Below are positions 45,440 to 55,627 of a stretch of DNA of 62,473 bases, in pieces. The notes under the pieces were generated by a model. The model saw only the letters and a program-made list of their open reading frames with translations, was not told the origin of the DNA and did not search any database. Position 1 is the first letter of the stretch. Every line of letters starts with the position of its first letter. Location of the stretch: positions 1 to 62,473 of the forward strand of contig NZ_QSCM01000014.1 of NCBI RefSeq assembly GCF_003463065.1, in the 5' to 3' direction. Source of the stretch: Blautia sp. OF03-15BH. GTDB taxonomy: Bacteria > Bacillota > Clostridia > Lachnospirales > Lachnospiraceae. The position numbers and the translations under genes were made by a program.

Positions 45440-48220
45440 CTATTTTAAAACCAGCTGTAAAGTATCCTCTATTTTTTTACTGTCAATCGGTTTTGCAATA
45501 TGTGCATTCATTCCGGCATCGATGCAGTCCCTGATATCATCCTGAAATGCATTCGCTGTCATCGCAATGATGGGTATCTCTTTTGTATCTTTACGGTTCA
45601 ATGTCCTTATCTGTCTGGTTGCTTCCAGTCCATCCATTACCGGCATCATGATATCCATAAAAATAAAGTCAAATCTGCCTGGAACGGATTGGGAAACAAT
45701 ATCCACAGCCTCCTTGCCGTTTTCTGCCGTAGTCACAACCATCTTTTCATCTTCCAGCAGCATTTTTGCAATTTCCAGATTAAGCTCATTATCCTCAACT
45801 AATAATACACTCTTACCCGACAGATCAGGCTTTTCCACTTTTTTTTGCTGTTCCTTCTCAGCATTATGATCAATCTCAAGTGGTATCGTGACGGTAAACG
45901 TTGTACCTACATTTTCTTTACTTTCCAGTTTGATTGTTCCGTTCATCCTGTCCACAATATCTTTTACAATAGAAAGTCCAAGTCCGGCACCACTATAGCC
46001 ATTCGTTGTTTCTTTTCCTTCCCGGGCATAGGATTCAAATGCATGTTTCTGAAATTCTTCGCTCATACCAAGTCCCGTATCAGAACATACAAATTCAAAA
46101 ACCGCCGTCTTGTCATCACTTGAAATCTCATTGCAATACAGGATGACTTTACCACCTCTTCGGTTATATTTAACTGCATTTCCGGCAAGATTCATAAGAA
46201 GGCGGGTTAGATATTCCTCACTGCCAATAACATATCTGTGATGAAAAGTACTCATGGAAGCGCCGCCTTCAAAGCGGATACCATACTCCTTTGCATTTGT
46301 CTCAACAATCGAAATCTGTTTGACGAGCATTGCAAGCAGATCAAATGGCTTGTTTACCAACTGTAATGTTCCAGATTCTACTTTTCCGATATCCAGGACA
46401 TTATTCAGAAGGGACTGCAGATAGTCCATGGATTCCATTACCTTTGCTTTACATTCATATAATCTTTCTTTATCGCCATAATAACGCTCTGATATATTGA
46501 GCATCCCAATAATTCCATTTAAAGGTGTCCGGATATCGTGGCTCATATGTCTCAAAAAATCTGTCTTTGCACTGTTCGCCTTTTCTGCCTGCTGCTGTGC
46601 CTCTTTTGCCTTTTTCTCTGCAATTCTGGCTTTTCGGAGTAATCCAAGTATCAGTATCAGCACGATCAAAAAAACAGATACAACAAGCACCGTAAAGCCC
46701 CAGAAATTGTCCCTTATAAACTCCTTTGCCGTAACTTTCTTCAGATTATTGTCATACATATACACAGCATTGGAGAATTTTGAAGCAGACATTGTTTTTA
46801 TCGTCTTATTCAGGACAGACAGCAGCATGCTGTTTCCACGTCTGACTGCAAAAGACACCATGCCGTACTTTTCCAGAAAAACACTGTGCAGTTTATTATC
46901 ATCTGAATATTGCTTCAACTTGCCTGAGTCCATGATCATGCAGTCTGCTTTTCCATTATAAACAGCCTTTTTTGCATCCTCCCAGGCAGCATATTCCCTC
47001 ACATGCCACTGTGGATAATTATAGGAAACATAAGACTTCAAATCACTGTCTTCTCTTGGTATCGCAACCGTATTTTCAGCATTTTCATCAAAACTCTTTT
47101 TAACCGTTGCAGCCGCCATATTATACTTCCAGACAGTATCTGTCAGATCATAGCCCAGATCTTCGGCAGCATTTGTATTTTGCATCACATGAAAAATCAT
47201 ATCAATTTCTCCATCATGCAACGCTTTTTGCATATTCTCTTGTGAATCATACCCCTTGAGATCAAATTTCAAAGTCTGTCCTTCCAGACAGTTTTGTGCA
47301 AGCTTGGTGTAATCCATGATCAGGCCACTCACTTTTCCGGTTTCTGGATCAAGAGTACTGACCCCGCCATCGTTTATCAAATAACCGATTTTGATTGTTC
47401 CATGCTCTGACAGCCATTTCTGTTCTTCTCCCGTCAGAAAATATACACTGTCCACTGACAGAAACTGCTTATGCAGTTCATCTGCATAATAAGGATCATC
47501 ATCTGTGATCTTTCTCATAGCATTATCCAGCTCTGTCTTTAAATCAGAATGACTCTGGCCGATTGCAAAATATATTTTTGAACTTCCGAGATTCGTTAAG
47601 GCCACCATTCCGTACCCATCCAGACGGGAATCCTCTAACGATACAAAAGCATCAATTTCTCCGTCTGCAATTTTCTTCAAAGCATCCTCATTATTTGAAA
47701 CATTGACATGCTGTGTATGCAGATCATATTTCTTTTCCCACTCGTTCAATACCATTTCCGACAGGTAACCCATAAGCACCCCAATCTTTTTCCCATTGAA
47801 AGATGCAGTGTCAGAGGATGAGATGTCTGTATGATCGGGTTTCACATAGACATAATATCTTTCGTCTCCCATTGGAATAGCGGAAAAAAGCATAGTCTCT
47901 GCCCGTTCCTCCGTATAAGAGATTCCTTCTATCATATCCAGCTCATCATTTTTTAATTTGTCGAAACAATTTTCCCATGTACAATCTACATATTCATATT
48001 TCCACCCGGTATAACCTGCGATTTTCTGCAGATATTCATAGCCGTATCCGCTTCTTTTTCCATTTCCATTTATTTTATCATATGTATCATCCGGTACACC
48101 AATCCTGACAATTTTCTCTTTCTGATTTTCTGCTGCAAAAGCATAAACCGGACAGATTGAAAAAAGGATGCAACTGCACAATATTATAATGATACCCCTT
48201 TGCAATACTGATTTATTCAT
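45440..48220 (-). CDS. BvgS-like hybrid sensor histidine kinase 1
   Basis: The start at 48220 follows AAAGGGAT; 926 residues. After a signal peptide there are two periplasmic-type SBP_bac_3 sensor modules (about 35-250 and 265-500), one membrane segment (about 515-540), HisKA with SHDIRTPLNG (about 570-590), a HATPase domain (GAGLGLSIV box) and a C-terminal receiver (LLVEDNELNLEIAK; aspartate in FIFMDIMMPVMDG). There is no Hpt domain. Tandem SBP_bac_3 modules bind amino acids or similar small ligands. Last of three kinases in a row. Confidence 0.94.
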   Translation of the reverse strand: MNKSVLQRGIIIILCSCILFSICPVYAFAAENQKEKIVRIGVPDDTYDKINGNGKRSGYGYEYLQKIAGYTGWKYEYVDCTWENCFDKLKNDELDMIEGISYTEERAETMLFSAIPMGDERYYVYVKPDHTDISSSDTASFNGKKIGVLMGYLSEMVLNEWEKKYDLHTQHVNVSNNEDALKKIADGEIDAFVSLEDSRLDGYGMVALTNLGSSKIYFAIGQSHSDLKTELDNAMRKITDDDPYYADELHKQFLSVDSVYFLTGEEQKWLSEHGTIKIGYLINDGGVSTLDPETGKVSGLIMDYTKLAQNCLEGQTLKFDLKGYDSQENMQKALHDGEIDMIFHVMQNTNAAEDLGYDLTDTVWKYNMAAATVKKSFDENAENTVAIPREDSDLKSYVSYNYPQWHVREYAAWEDAKKAVYNGKADCMIMDSGKLKQYSDDNKLHSVFLEKYGMVSFAVRRGNSMLLSVLNKTIKTMSASKFSNAVYMYDNNLKKVTAKEFIRDNFWGFTVLVVSVFLIVLILILGLLRKARIAEKKAKEAQQQAEKANSAKTDFLRHMSHDIRTPLNGIIGMLNISERYYGDKERLYECKAKVMESMDYLQSLLNNVLDIGKVESGTLQLVNKPFDLLAMLVKQISIVETNAKEYGIRFEGGASMSTFHHRYVIGSEEYLTRLLMNLAGNAVKYNRRGGKVILYCNEISSDDKTAVFEFVCSDTGLGMSEEFQKHAFESYAREGKETTNGYSGAGLGLSIVKDIVDRMNGTIKLESKENVGTTFTVTIPLEIDHNAEKEQQKKVEKPDLSGKSVLLVEDNELNLEIAKMLLEDEKMVVTTAENGKEAVDIVSQSVPGRFDFIFMDIMMPVMDGLEATRQIRTLNRKDTKEIPIIAMTANAFQDDIRDCIDAGMNAHIAKPIDSKKIEDTLQLVLK

Positions 48221-48349
48221 TTTTATCCCTTTACGTGGCATTGTAATTACTCTAATTTTGCATTTTTCTATTTTACAGTGTCAAAATATCCAATGATTCC
48301 AATGTATCCATCCTTCTTTAAAGGCGACCACAATGTATGCAATTTCATT

Positions 48350-51172
48350 CTATACATACCTTATAATCGTTTTTATAACTTCATTAATCACAATCGGCTT
48401 TGACAAATGTGCGTTCATTCCTGCATCCAGTGATGCCTGAACATCTTCTGCAAATGAATTAGCTGTCATTGCTATAATAGGAATGTTTTTTCCATCCGGT
48501 CTGTCATTCATTGCCCTGATTGCTTTTGCCGCTTCATAACCATTCATTTCAGGCATCATGATATCCATCAGGATTACATCAAATGTGCCTTCCGGATGAT
48601 TTCTGAAAATTTCAACAGCATTCTTTCCATCCACAGCTCTTTCTACATTCATCCCGAACTCTTCCAACTGCACGGCAGCAATCTCTGCATTCAGTTCATT
48701 ATCCTCTGCAAGAAGGACATTCACACCTGTAAGATTCACCTTTTCAGAAATACCTGTGTCTGGCTTATTGCATTCCTTATCTGTAATTTCCAAAGGAATA
48801 TCCACAGTAAATGTGGTTCCCTCATGCTTTTTACTCTGCACGGAAATGGTTCCACCCATCATATCTACATACTTCTTTACGATAGCCATCCCCAGTCCAA
48901 CTCCATGGTACTGCGTTCTCACACCGGAATCTTCCTGTGCAAATTCCTCAAAAACTTCTTTTGTAAATTCCTCACTCATGCCAATACCAGTATCCGAAAT
49001 GCGGTAACGCATATTTATATATCCATCCCCGCCCTTTTCCTGACACCGGGCTTCAAAGGTAATCGTCCCTCCATCCGGAGTGAATTTCACGGCATTGCTC
49101 AGAATATTGACCAGCACATCGCGCAGGCGTGCAGGATCCGCAAGTACATTTGGAATCTTTGCTTCTTCACGCTGAATTTTAAAGTTGATATCCCTGTTCA
49201 TAAGAAAACCTTTTGTAATATCCAATGCAGAATCTGTAATGTTTTTCACATCCGCCGGTACCGGATTGTAATTCACTTTTCCACTTTCGATGCGGGTCAG
49301 ATCTAATATATCATTGATCAGCGACAGTAAATGCTCTGAGCTTTCGTCAATCTTTTCCAGACAATTTTTCACTTCGTCTGACGGATTGTTTTTCATTGCA
49401 ATACCGGTAAATCCTATGATTGCATTCATCGGTGTCCTCATATCATGGGACATATGTGACAGAAATGCTGTTTTTGCCTTGTTTGCAGCCTGTGCATGCT
49501 CTGCCAGTTCCGCCATTTCCTCAGCTTTCTCCTGGGCCGCCTTCTGAGCTTTTTTTCTTGCACTGAGACACACCATTATCACAGCCATAGTAGTCAGCAG
49601 CAATCCAAAAATAAGTAGAACCCAAACAGTAACAACAGGATGCAGACGGATCCAGTTAACAAGTGTCAGCTCTGTTGCTTTGTATGTGGTATACTGTGCT
49701 GCAAGATCTTCAACAAGATATTTGGGCATGGCATACATTGCTTTCGTCAGAATACCAGCCAGCGCATGGTTCTCAGTTGATGAAATTACCATGCGGTAGG
49801 TGAATGTAGGCTGCTCCAGCAGAGTATATGTCATGGTGCCCGTAGTGTCACTGTTCACAAACGCCTGTGCCATGTAATAGTAGACGAAGGCAGCATCTGC
49901 TTTACCCTCACGGACAGCTTCCATCATTTCCTGTCGGGTACTGCACATCAGTTTTTCTGCACCGGGTGCCATTGCATCTTCAATTGAATTTGATGCTGTC
50001 TGGTCAACAGTAGTAACAACATTAATTTTTCCATCAAAGTCACGCCGTGTCACCCTTGCCAGCTGCATCGTAATGAAAGGTGCAGTAATCCCCCATTTTT
50101 TCGTCTCAGCATAGTTATCTGTTTCCAGGCGCGCATCGATGCTCATATCTGTGGTTTCCGTATTTTTCTGATAAGCAATATACTCATCTCTGGTAGCAGG
50201 TGTCAGAAACTCATAGGAAATCCCGGCATAGTCTGCAATTTTCCGGAAGTAATCCGGGATAATACCCTTCATCTCACCATTTTCATTATAAGAATATGGA
50301 TAACGGGTCGGATCACACAGAACATGAAGCGGGTTGTCCTTGGAATACTGTGAAATAATACTTTTTTCTTTCTCCGTATATTCCAGATTCTTAGTTTCTA
50401 TGCTTTCATAATTTTTATTATAAAGCGTCGTTTTCCAGTCACCCTCAACTGCATTCATCTGGTCGATTGCATAATTGATCTCATTCAGCAATTCTGTATT
50501 ACCTTTTTTAACAATGACATAGAAATCGCTGCTGCCAAATTTATCCACGATTCGCTCATTGTTTGTTTTTCTCAGAGAACTGGTAACAATCGCATCAACT
50601 TTTTCGCTCTGAAGGGCTTCATCCATTTCTGTGGTCGTATCAAAATAAGATGGAACATATGTAAATCCTTTGTCGTCTGCAAAATCCGCAAACTCTTCAT
50701 TCCGGGTGTTTCCGTTCAAAAGCGCCACACGCATACCGTTGTAAGTGCTGTAATTGCCGTCCACAATCGTGCTGTTGTCACTGCGGACGGTCAGCATCCC
50801 ATAATTGGTTCCGATCGGACGTGAAAAATCAAACTTTTCTTCTCTGTCCGGTGTTTTGCGGGCAGATGTTACCATGTCAATCTCGCCATCTTCAAGCATC
50901 TGCTGCATATCATCCCAGCTCTTATCATATCCGACATATTCGTAATCTACATCCCAATAACGGGCCATCAGCCGAAGAAAATCATAGCCATACCCACTAC
51001 GGTTGCCTTCTTCATCCATCACATGATAACCATCCATGGCAAAGAAACCGACTTTGACAGTTTCATGCTGCGAACTGTCCTCGGCTGCGTATGCAGTCTG
51101 GGGAGAAAATATCATACACACGCATACAAAAGCCAGTAATACTGCCACATATTTCTTTGCTCTCGAAATCAT
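48350..51172 (-). CDS. BvgS-like hybrid sensor histidine kinase 2
   Basis: 940 residues. Signal peptide to about 28, SBP_bac_3 modules at about 38-255 and 280-510, membrane segment about 520-545, HisKA (SHMSHDMRTPMNAIIGF), HATPase (GVGLGMAIV) and receiver (LLAEDNELNAEIA; aspartate in VILMDIMMPEMNG). It shares the plan of kinase 1 with moderate divergence, so both derive from an older duplication. AGGAGG and a separate promoter precede it. No Hpt or DNA-binding output domain. Confidence 0.94.
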   Translation of the reverse strand: MISRAKKYVAVLLAFVCVCMIFSPQTAYAAEDSSQHETVKVGFFAMDGYHVMDEEGNRSGYGYDFLRLMARYWDVDYEYVGYDKSWDDMQQMLEDGEIDMVTSARKTPDREEKFDFSRPIGTNYGMLTVRSDNSTIVDGNYSTYNGMRVALLNGNTRNEEFADFADDKGFTYVPSYFDTTTEMDEALQSEKVDAIVTSSLRKTNNERIVDKFGSSDFYVIVKKGNTELLNEINYAIDQMNAVEGDWKTTLYNKNYESIETKNLEYTEKEKSIISQYSKDNPLHVLCDPTRYPYSYNENGEMKGIIPDYFRKIADYAGISYEFLTPATRDEYIAYQKNTETTDMSIDARLETDNYAETKKWGITAPFITMQLARVTRRDFDGKINVVTTVDQTASNSIEDAMAPGAEKLMCSTRQEMMEAVREGKADAAFVYYYMAQAFVNSDTTGTMTYTLLEQPTFTYRMVISSTENHALAGILTKAMYAMPKYLVEDLAAQYTTYKATELTLVNWIRLHPVVTVWVLLIFGLLLTTMAVIMVCLSARKKAQKAAQEKAEEMAELAEHAQAANKAKTAFLSHMSHDMRTPMNAIIGFTGIAMKNNPSDEVKNCLEKIDESSEHLLSLINDILDLTRIESGKVNYNPVPADVKNITDSALDITKGFLMNRDINFKIQREEAKIPNVLADPARLRDVLVNILSNAVKFTPDGGTITFEARCQEKGGDGYINMRYRISDTGIGMSEEFTKEVFEEFAQEDSGVRTQYHGVGLGMAIVKKYVDMMGGTISVQSKKHEGTTFTVDIPLEITDKECNKPDTGISEKVNLTGVNVLLAEDNELNAEIAAVQLEEFGMNVERAVDGKNAVEIFRNHPEGTFDVILMDIMMPEMNGYEAAKAIRAMNDRPDGKNIPIIAMTANSFAEDVQASLDAGMNAHLSKPIVINEVIKTIIRYV

Positions 51173-51196
51173 ATTAAACCTCCTGTCTGTCTGTCA

Positions 51197-51226
51197 AATA
51201 TATTTCTCTATACATCTCCTTGTCAA
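51197..51226 (-). promoter_or_regulatory. Promoter of hybrid kinase 2
   Basis: TTGACA (51226-51221), 18-bp spacer, TATATT (51202-51197) on the minus strand. The leader would be very short (about 15-20 nt), just covering the AGGAGG site. Confidence 0.6.
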
Positions 51227-51270
51227 CCTCCTGTTTTAATAAAATTGCACTGCCGCATCAAATCCATTTG

Positions 51271-53562
51271 TCACTGTTCAGTAACCTGCATTTCTGTACC
51301 CCCCCCCGATTTTATGATTCTTATTGTCTTTTCCAATAGCTTCATATCCACCGGTTTTGAAACATGTGCATTCATGCCGGCCGCAAGGGAATGCTGAATG
51401 TCTTCTGAGAATGCATTCGCAGTCATGGCAATGATCGGAATCGTCTTTGCCAGTTCATGGGAACTTCTGCGGATTGCCTTCGTTGCCTCATAACCATTCA
51501 TAACAGGCATCTGCACATCCATCAGAATCATGTCATAATCACCTGAAGCAGACTGTTCAAATGCTTTCAAAATCTCTTCGCCATTTTCACAGATGGTACA
51601 TTCCGCACCTTCAATCTTTAACAGTTCCGTCAGGATCTCTGCGTTCAACTCATTATCCTCTGCACACAGGAATTTCATTCCCTGCAGAATATTTCCATCC
51701 TGCTCATCGGTTTCTTCTTGTGCCGCCAGAGCAACCGTTCTATCCTCTGCAATTTTCAGATCCAAGAGAACCTCAAAACAGCTTCCCTGTCCCAATTCAC
51801 TCTCCACATCAATGGTACCTCCCATTGCCTCAACCAGATTCTTAGTAATCGCCATTCCAAGTCCGGTTCCCTGTATTTTATTTGTAAGGGAACTTTCCGC
51901 ACGGGTAAACGGATCAAAGATTGTCTCTTTGAAATCTGCCGATATTCCCAAGCCATTATCGCTAACCAAGAAACGGTACTTTGCATAGACAGATGACTTT
52001 GTCTCACATTCTTCTACAAAGAACTGAATTTCCCCACCTTCCTGGGTATACTTCACTGCATTGGAAAGCAGGTTGCTGAAAATCTGCATCAGGTGAACCT
52101 GATCCCCATTCACCCACTCATGCTGAATATTTTCTTTTATGATTGTAAGGGTCTGCTGCTTTTCATATATTTGAGTATGAAATATAGTGTCAAGTTCCTG
52201 TACAAGATCCAGAATAGAAAAGTCAGAATACTTGAAGACTGTTTTTCCTGCCTCAATCTTGCTCATATCCAGAACGTCATTGATAATTCCCAACAGATGC
52301 TGTGATGAAATATCTATTTTATCTGCATACTCTATAACTTTTGCTTTATTACCTGCATCATGTCTGATCAAAGACGTAATACCAATGATTGCATTCATAG
52401 GTGTGCGAATATCATGTGACATATTCGACAGAAAATCTGTTTTCGCCTTATTTGCATTTTCAGCTGTCTGTAAAGCTTCTGTTGCAACGTTCTTTGCCTT
52501 TTTCAGTTTTTGATTGACTACTTCCATTTCCTTCATTGTTTGCAAATGAAGTTCATTATTTCTTTTTTCATATTCTGCTTTTTGATCTGCAAGACTAAGT
52601 CTGGAAATACTGTAGAATAATCCGGCAAAAAGTAAAAGTATAAAACCTGCCATGAGTGTTGTTGTACACAACACCGTTTTCTGGTAATCCCTCAGCACAT
52701 TGTCAATAACTCCCTTTGCCACAATACATACCAAAATGGTGTTGTTGCTTTCTATCGGGCAATACCCCAGATAATAGGGGTTCTGTTTTCCCAAAAGTGC
52801 AACTCCGGATTCTCCGTTATCAAACTTCTTTTTGAACAAATCAGCCTCTTCTTCTGTAATAGCCTGTTCCCCTTTTAAATGTTTTAACAGAGAATAATTA
52901 CGCTGGTATTTATCACCACTCTGGTTCGTATATGTAATATTTCCGTCATGATCCAGTATGAACAAATATGCTTTCCCGTCATAACCTTTCAGTTTTAACA
53001 TGGAATCCAGTTTCGAATGATCATTCACAGTTCCAATTGCCGTATAAGTTTCTCCATTGATCGTGTATTCCTGACATGGAATCGCAACCAGATAACCGTC
53101 TTTTTTCTTCTGATCATAATCAAGACGCACCAGTTTTCCAATATTGTATCCATTCTTTAAGTCCAGCAGAAGTTTACTTGGCATATCAATCCGCATTTTT
53201 GTTCCACCTGCTGATACTGCCTGACCATTTTCCTGAATGAATATAAGGGTGCTTTTCGATTCTTTTTCCCATGCTTCAAAGAAATTTTTGTTCGTATCCG
53301 TTTCAAGAGACAGCTCCCTCTCATGAAGTAAAAATTCCTCAACCAACTGCAGCTGGCTGTAGTATCCACTCACCTGAAGATCATAGGTCTGCTGTATCTG
53401 TTCAACAACAGCTCTCATACTGCTTTTTCCATTTTCGCTGATATACTTATTAGACTTACTTATAAAATACTTGATACAAACTAAGCTTAAAAGAATAATA
53501 AGCAGTATAAGCAACAGCCTTGTTATTTTTTTTCTTTTGTTTACCGCTTGTTCTATCTCCAC
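51271..53562 (-). CDS. Hybrid sensor histidine kinase 3, coupled to the binding lipoprotein
   Basis: 763 residues with a GTG start two bases after the lipoprotein stop. Membrane segment about 14-33, extracellular sensor about 35-295 (dCache-like by length and layout), second membrane segment about 297-320, a coiled coil, HisKA (SNMSHDIRTPMNAIIG), HATPase (GTGLGMAITK) and receiver (LCAEDNELNAEIL; aspartate in MILMDVQMPVMNG). A run of nine G in the last codons encodes a Gly tail after the receiver. The sensor probably reads the neighbouring lipoprotein. Expression would be under the cyclic di-GMP riboswitch. Confidence 0.93.
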   Translation of the reverse strand: MEIEQAVNKRKKITRLLLILLIILLSLVCIKYFISKSNKYISENGKSSMRAVVEQIQQTYDLQVSGYYSQLQLVEEFLLHERELSLETDTNKNFFEAWEKESKSTLIFIQENGQAVSAGGTKMRIDMPSKLLLDLKNGYNIGKLVRLDYDQKKKDGYLVAIPCQEYTINGETYTAIGTVNDHSKLDSMLKLKGYDGKAYLFILDHDGNITYTNQSGDKYQRNYSLLKHLKGEQAITEEEADLFKKKFDNGESGVALLGKQNPYYLGYCPIESNNTILVCIVAKGVIDNVLRDYQKTVLCTTTLMAGFILLLFAGLFYSISRLSLADQKAEYEKRNNELHLQTMKEMEVVNQKLKKAKNVATEALQTAENANKAKTDFLSNMSHDIRTPMNAIIGITSLIRHDAGNKAKVIEYADKIDISSQHLLGIINDVLDMSKIEAGKTVFKYSDFSILDLVQELDTIFHTQIYEKQQTLTIIKENIQHEWVNGDQVHLMQIFSNLLSNAVKYTQEGGEIQFFVEECETKSSVYAKYRFLVSDNGLGISADFKETIFDPFTRAESSLTNKIQGTGLGMAITKNLVEAMGGTIDVESELGQGSCFEVLLDLKIAEDRTVALAAQEETDEQDGNILQGMKFLCAEDNELNAEILTELLKIEGAECTICENGEEILKAFEQSASGDYDMILMDVQMPVMNGYEATKAIRRSSHELAKTIPIIAMTANAFSEDIQHSLAAGMNAHVSKPVDMKLLEKTIRIIKSGGGTEMQVTEQ

Positions 53563-53564
53563 TT

Positions 53565-55409
53565 TTACTGTTCAACCTCTATATAATCTTCCGGTGCTGA
53601 CGGCTGCTGTCCTTTTGACATTGCTGCGATCCATGCACTTGATAATGTTGTATCTTTAAGCTGCTCAATCTCACATTTCGGATTTATTTTTTTCAAAACA
53701 GACATTGTGGTGTCTGTAAGAAGAATCGAGTATTCCTTTTCTTTGTCTATTTTCTTATCATTAACTGTCAAGTCCTTTAACAAAAATCCACTTTTTGCTT
53801 GATTGACGATCATTTTCATACCGGATGCAATTGGTAATTCGTATTTATTGGTTACATAAAAATTCTCATCCGCATCGGCGAGATAATTTTCCACGAGTTC
53901 ACAAACCTGTTTACCATTAATGTTTGTAAAATATAATGCTGTATCTGAACTCTTCGCTGTCATCATGCCAACCCGGCTGCTGGTGCATTCTCCTTTGTAC
54001 ATAGAAGAAGTGAAATAATAATATGGTGCCAGAGCCAGCTGTGCATCATTTTCTTCTCTGATCGTAGTTAAAATGGAAGATGCTGCATCACGGCCATTTC
54101 TATCGTTCAGTGAAATGGAATATTCATTTTCAAAATTCACCGTTGCTTTTTCTTCTGGAGCTTTACGATTCATTACACTGCGAAAAGTATCAAAAGCCTG
54201 TGTTTCATCCATTTCCCCTGACAGTAATCCGTGAACAGCCTCAAGACTTGCATCAAATGATTTTTGAGCGGAATATCGGATATAAACAGCATTATTATTA
54301 ATTCCCTCTTCCAGTCCAGACACATCCTGCATCATGGTTGGAACATCTGTATTTAATGAAATGACACTGCTTCCACCCGCAATCAGCTTTTGCCCCTCTT
54401 CTGAAATCATACAATCCAGCACATCCAGTGCAGTATCCAGTTTCTCCCGGTCTTTTTCCAGGTTTTTGTTAAATGCAATGTTTAAGGACGGAGTCATGTA
54501 CACATAGGATTCATCCGATGTCTGTGAAAAGTAAGGAATACGGATCAGCTCCGCATTCATCTGTTTCTGCAGCTGCTGCATAACCGTCGGATGTCCATGA
54601 AACATTGCTGATTTTCCCTCGACAAACATCTGGGTTCCTGTGTCGATGTCAATATTGATATCTTCTTTACCAAAGTGCGAGTCTTTAAGAAACTGACTGG
54701 TTTCTGAAAAAATACGTTTCCATAATGCATCATCAAACTTCACTTCATCCGCTGCAGTCTCTGCACCGTTTCGCCATTCAATACCATCCAGGCTTGTAAA
54801 CTCACCGATTGCCGCCGCCTGAATTATTTCTTGATTTGACCAATCTTCACCAAGATCCATGGAATACGGTTTTATGCCATTATCATAAAACTGCTGACAG
54901 GCCTGTACATATTCCTCATAATTTTCCGGAATTTTAATTCCATACTGATCAAACAGTGTTTTGTTGGCAATGATCGTCTGCGGAATACCACAGATTGGCA
55001 GCCACTGGATTTCATCCTCCGCATTCTTATAATATTGCACCGCATAAGAATAATACTTGGAAACAACATCATAAGAAGCAAAATCCATAAGATAAGGCTG
55101 TAAGTCCTGTGCATCTGTTCCAGAAAATCGACGTACTGTTATGATATCCGGTAATTCATCATGTTCTTTAAAATAACTGTATAAATCGGTGTCATTGTTA
55201 CCAATAATAAATTCAATATCCTGATCAGGAAACTGTTCATGGATATAGGGTGCAATATTTTTCATCAAACGATTTTCCCACAGATAAACGGTAAGATGAT
55301 CATCGTTTTTAGATACTTCTTTCTTTGACTGTCCACATCCAGACAAGACAGCAGTTGCTGCAAGTACACCTGACACCACTGCTATCAGGCAACGTTTTGC
55401 CTTTTTCAT
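53565..55409 (-). CDS. Lipoprotein: family 1 binding protein fused to a 5'-nucleotidase-C-like domain
   Basis: The start at 55409 (MKKAKRC) follows GAGGAAG by 9 nt; earlier readings run back through the riboswitch terminator. 614 residues. The lipobox LSGC puts the lipid on Cys25. Residues about 35-400 are an extracellular solute-binding fold (HLTVYLWENRLMKNIAPYI). Residues about 425-600 resemble the C-terminal substrate domain of bacterial 5'-nucleotidases (ALYFTNINGKQVCELVENYL and IASGMKMIVNQAK segments) without the metallophosphatase half. The fusion suggests a sensor-type binder of a nucleotide or sugar ligand that reports to kinase 3. I have not seen this fusion described. Confidence 0.8.
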   Translation of the reverse strand: MKKAKRCLIAVVSGVLAATAVLSGCGQSKKEVSKNDDHLTVYLWENRLMKNIAPYIHEQFPDQDIEFIIGNNDTDLYSYFKEHDELPDIITVRRFSGTDAQDLQPYLMDFASYDVVSKYYSYAVQYYKNAEDEIQWLPICGIPQTIIANKTLFDQYGIKIPENYEEYVQACQQFYDNGIKPYSMDLGEDWSNQEIIQAAAIGEFTSLDGIEWRNGAETAADEVKFDDALWKRIFSETSQFLKDSHFGKEDINIDIDTGTQMFVEGKSAMFHGHPTVMQQLQKQMNAELIRIPYFSQTSDESYVYMTPSLNIAFNKNLEKDREKLDTALDVLDCMISEEGQKLIAGGSSVISLNTDVPTMMQDVSGLEEGINNNAVYIRYSAQKSFDASLEAVHGLLSGEMDETQAFDTFRSVMNRKAPEEKATVNFENEYSISLNDRNGRDAASSILTTIREENDAQLALAPYYYFTSSMYKGECTSSRVGMMTAKSSDTALYFTNINGKQVCELVENYLADADENFYVTNKYELPIASGMKMIVNQAKSGFLLKDLTVNDKKIDKEKEYSILLTDTTMSVLKKINPKCEIEQLKDTTLSSAWIAAMSKGQQPSAPEDYIEVEQ

Positions 55410-55473
55410 ACTTTTATCTTCCTCATTCTTTCCTGATAAATCCATTATTGTTACGTCTATGAAATAACACCGT

Positions 55474-55500
55474 AAAAAAACACTGTCAGACAGACAGTGC
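55474..55500 (-). terminator. Terminator of the cyclic di-GMP riboswitch
   Basis: Stem CACTGTC/GACAGTG with a 5-nt loop followed by seven T on the minus strand. It lies directly after the aptamer and 64 bp ahead of the lipoprotein start, so it is the expression platform. Confidence 0.85.
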
Positions 55501-55504
55501 ACCT

Positions 55505-55585
55505 CATTTCATGCAACTGGCTGCCATTTTACAGGCCCTGTAGCTTTGCGTCCCAGACTTTCATCTGGTTTGCCGATTTCCTTAT
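55505..55585 (-). promoter_or_regulatory. Cyclic di-GMP-I (GEMM-I) riboswitch
   Basis: Minus-strand RNA shows the class I hallmarks in order: GGCAAACC, a CCAGAU-GAAA-GUCUGG hairpin with the GAAA tetraloop, GGGACGCAAAGC, a UACAGGGCCU tetraloop-receptor region and GGCAGCCAGUUGC. These match the conserved GEMM-I core of Clostridia. It is followed by a rho-independent terminator and then the lipoprotein/kinase-3 genes. Whether cyclic di-GMP turns the genes on or off cannot be read directly. Confidence 0.92.
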
Positions 55586-55627
55586 TTAAATTATAGTTTG
55601 TGAATTTATGCCGCAAAAACTGATTTT

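Noticed and set aside
48310..48360. TATGTAT...ATACAT inverted repeat after kinase 2 as terminator
   Set aside because: Short, AT-rich and imperfect with no T-tract.
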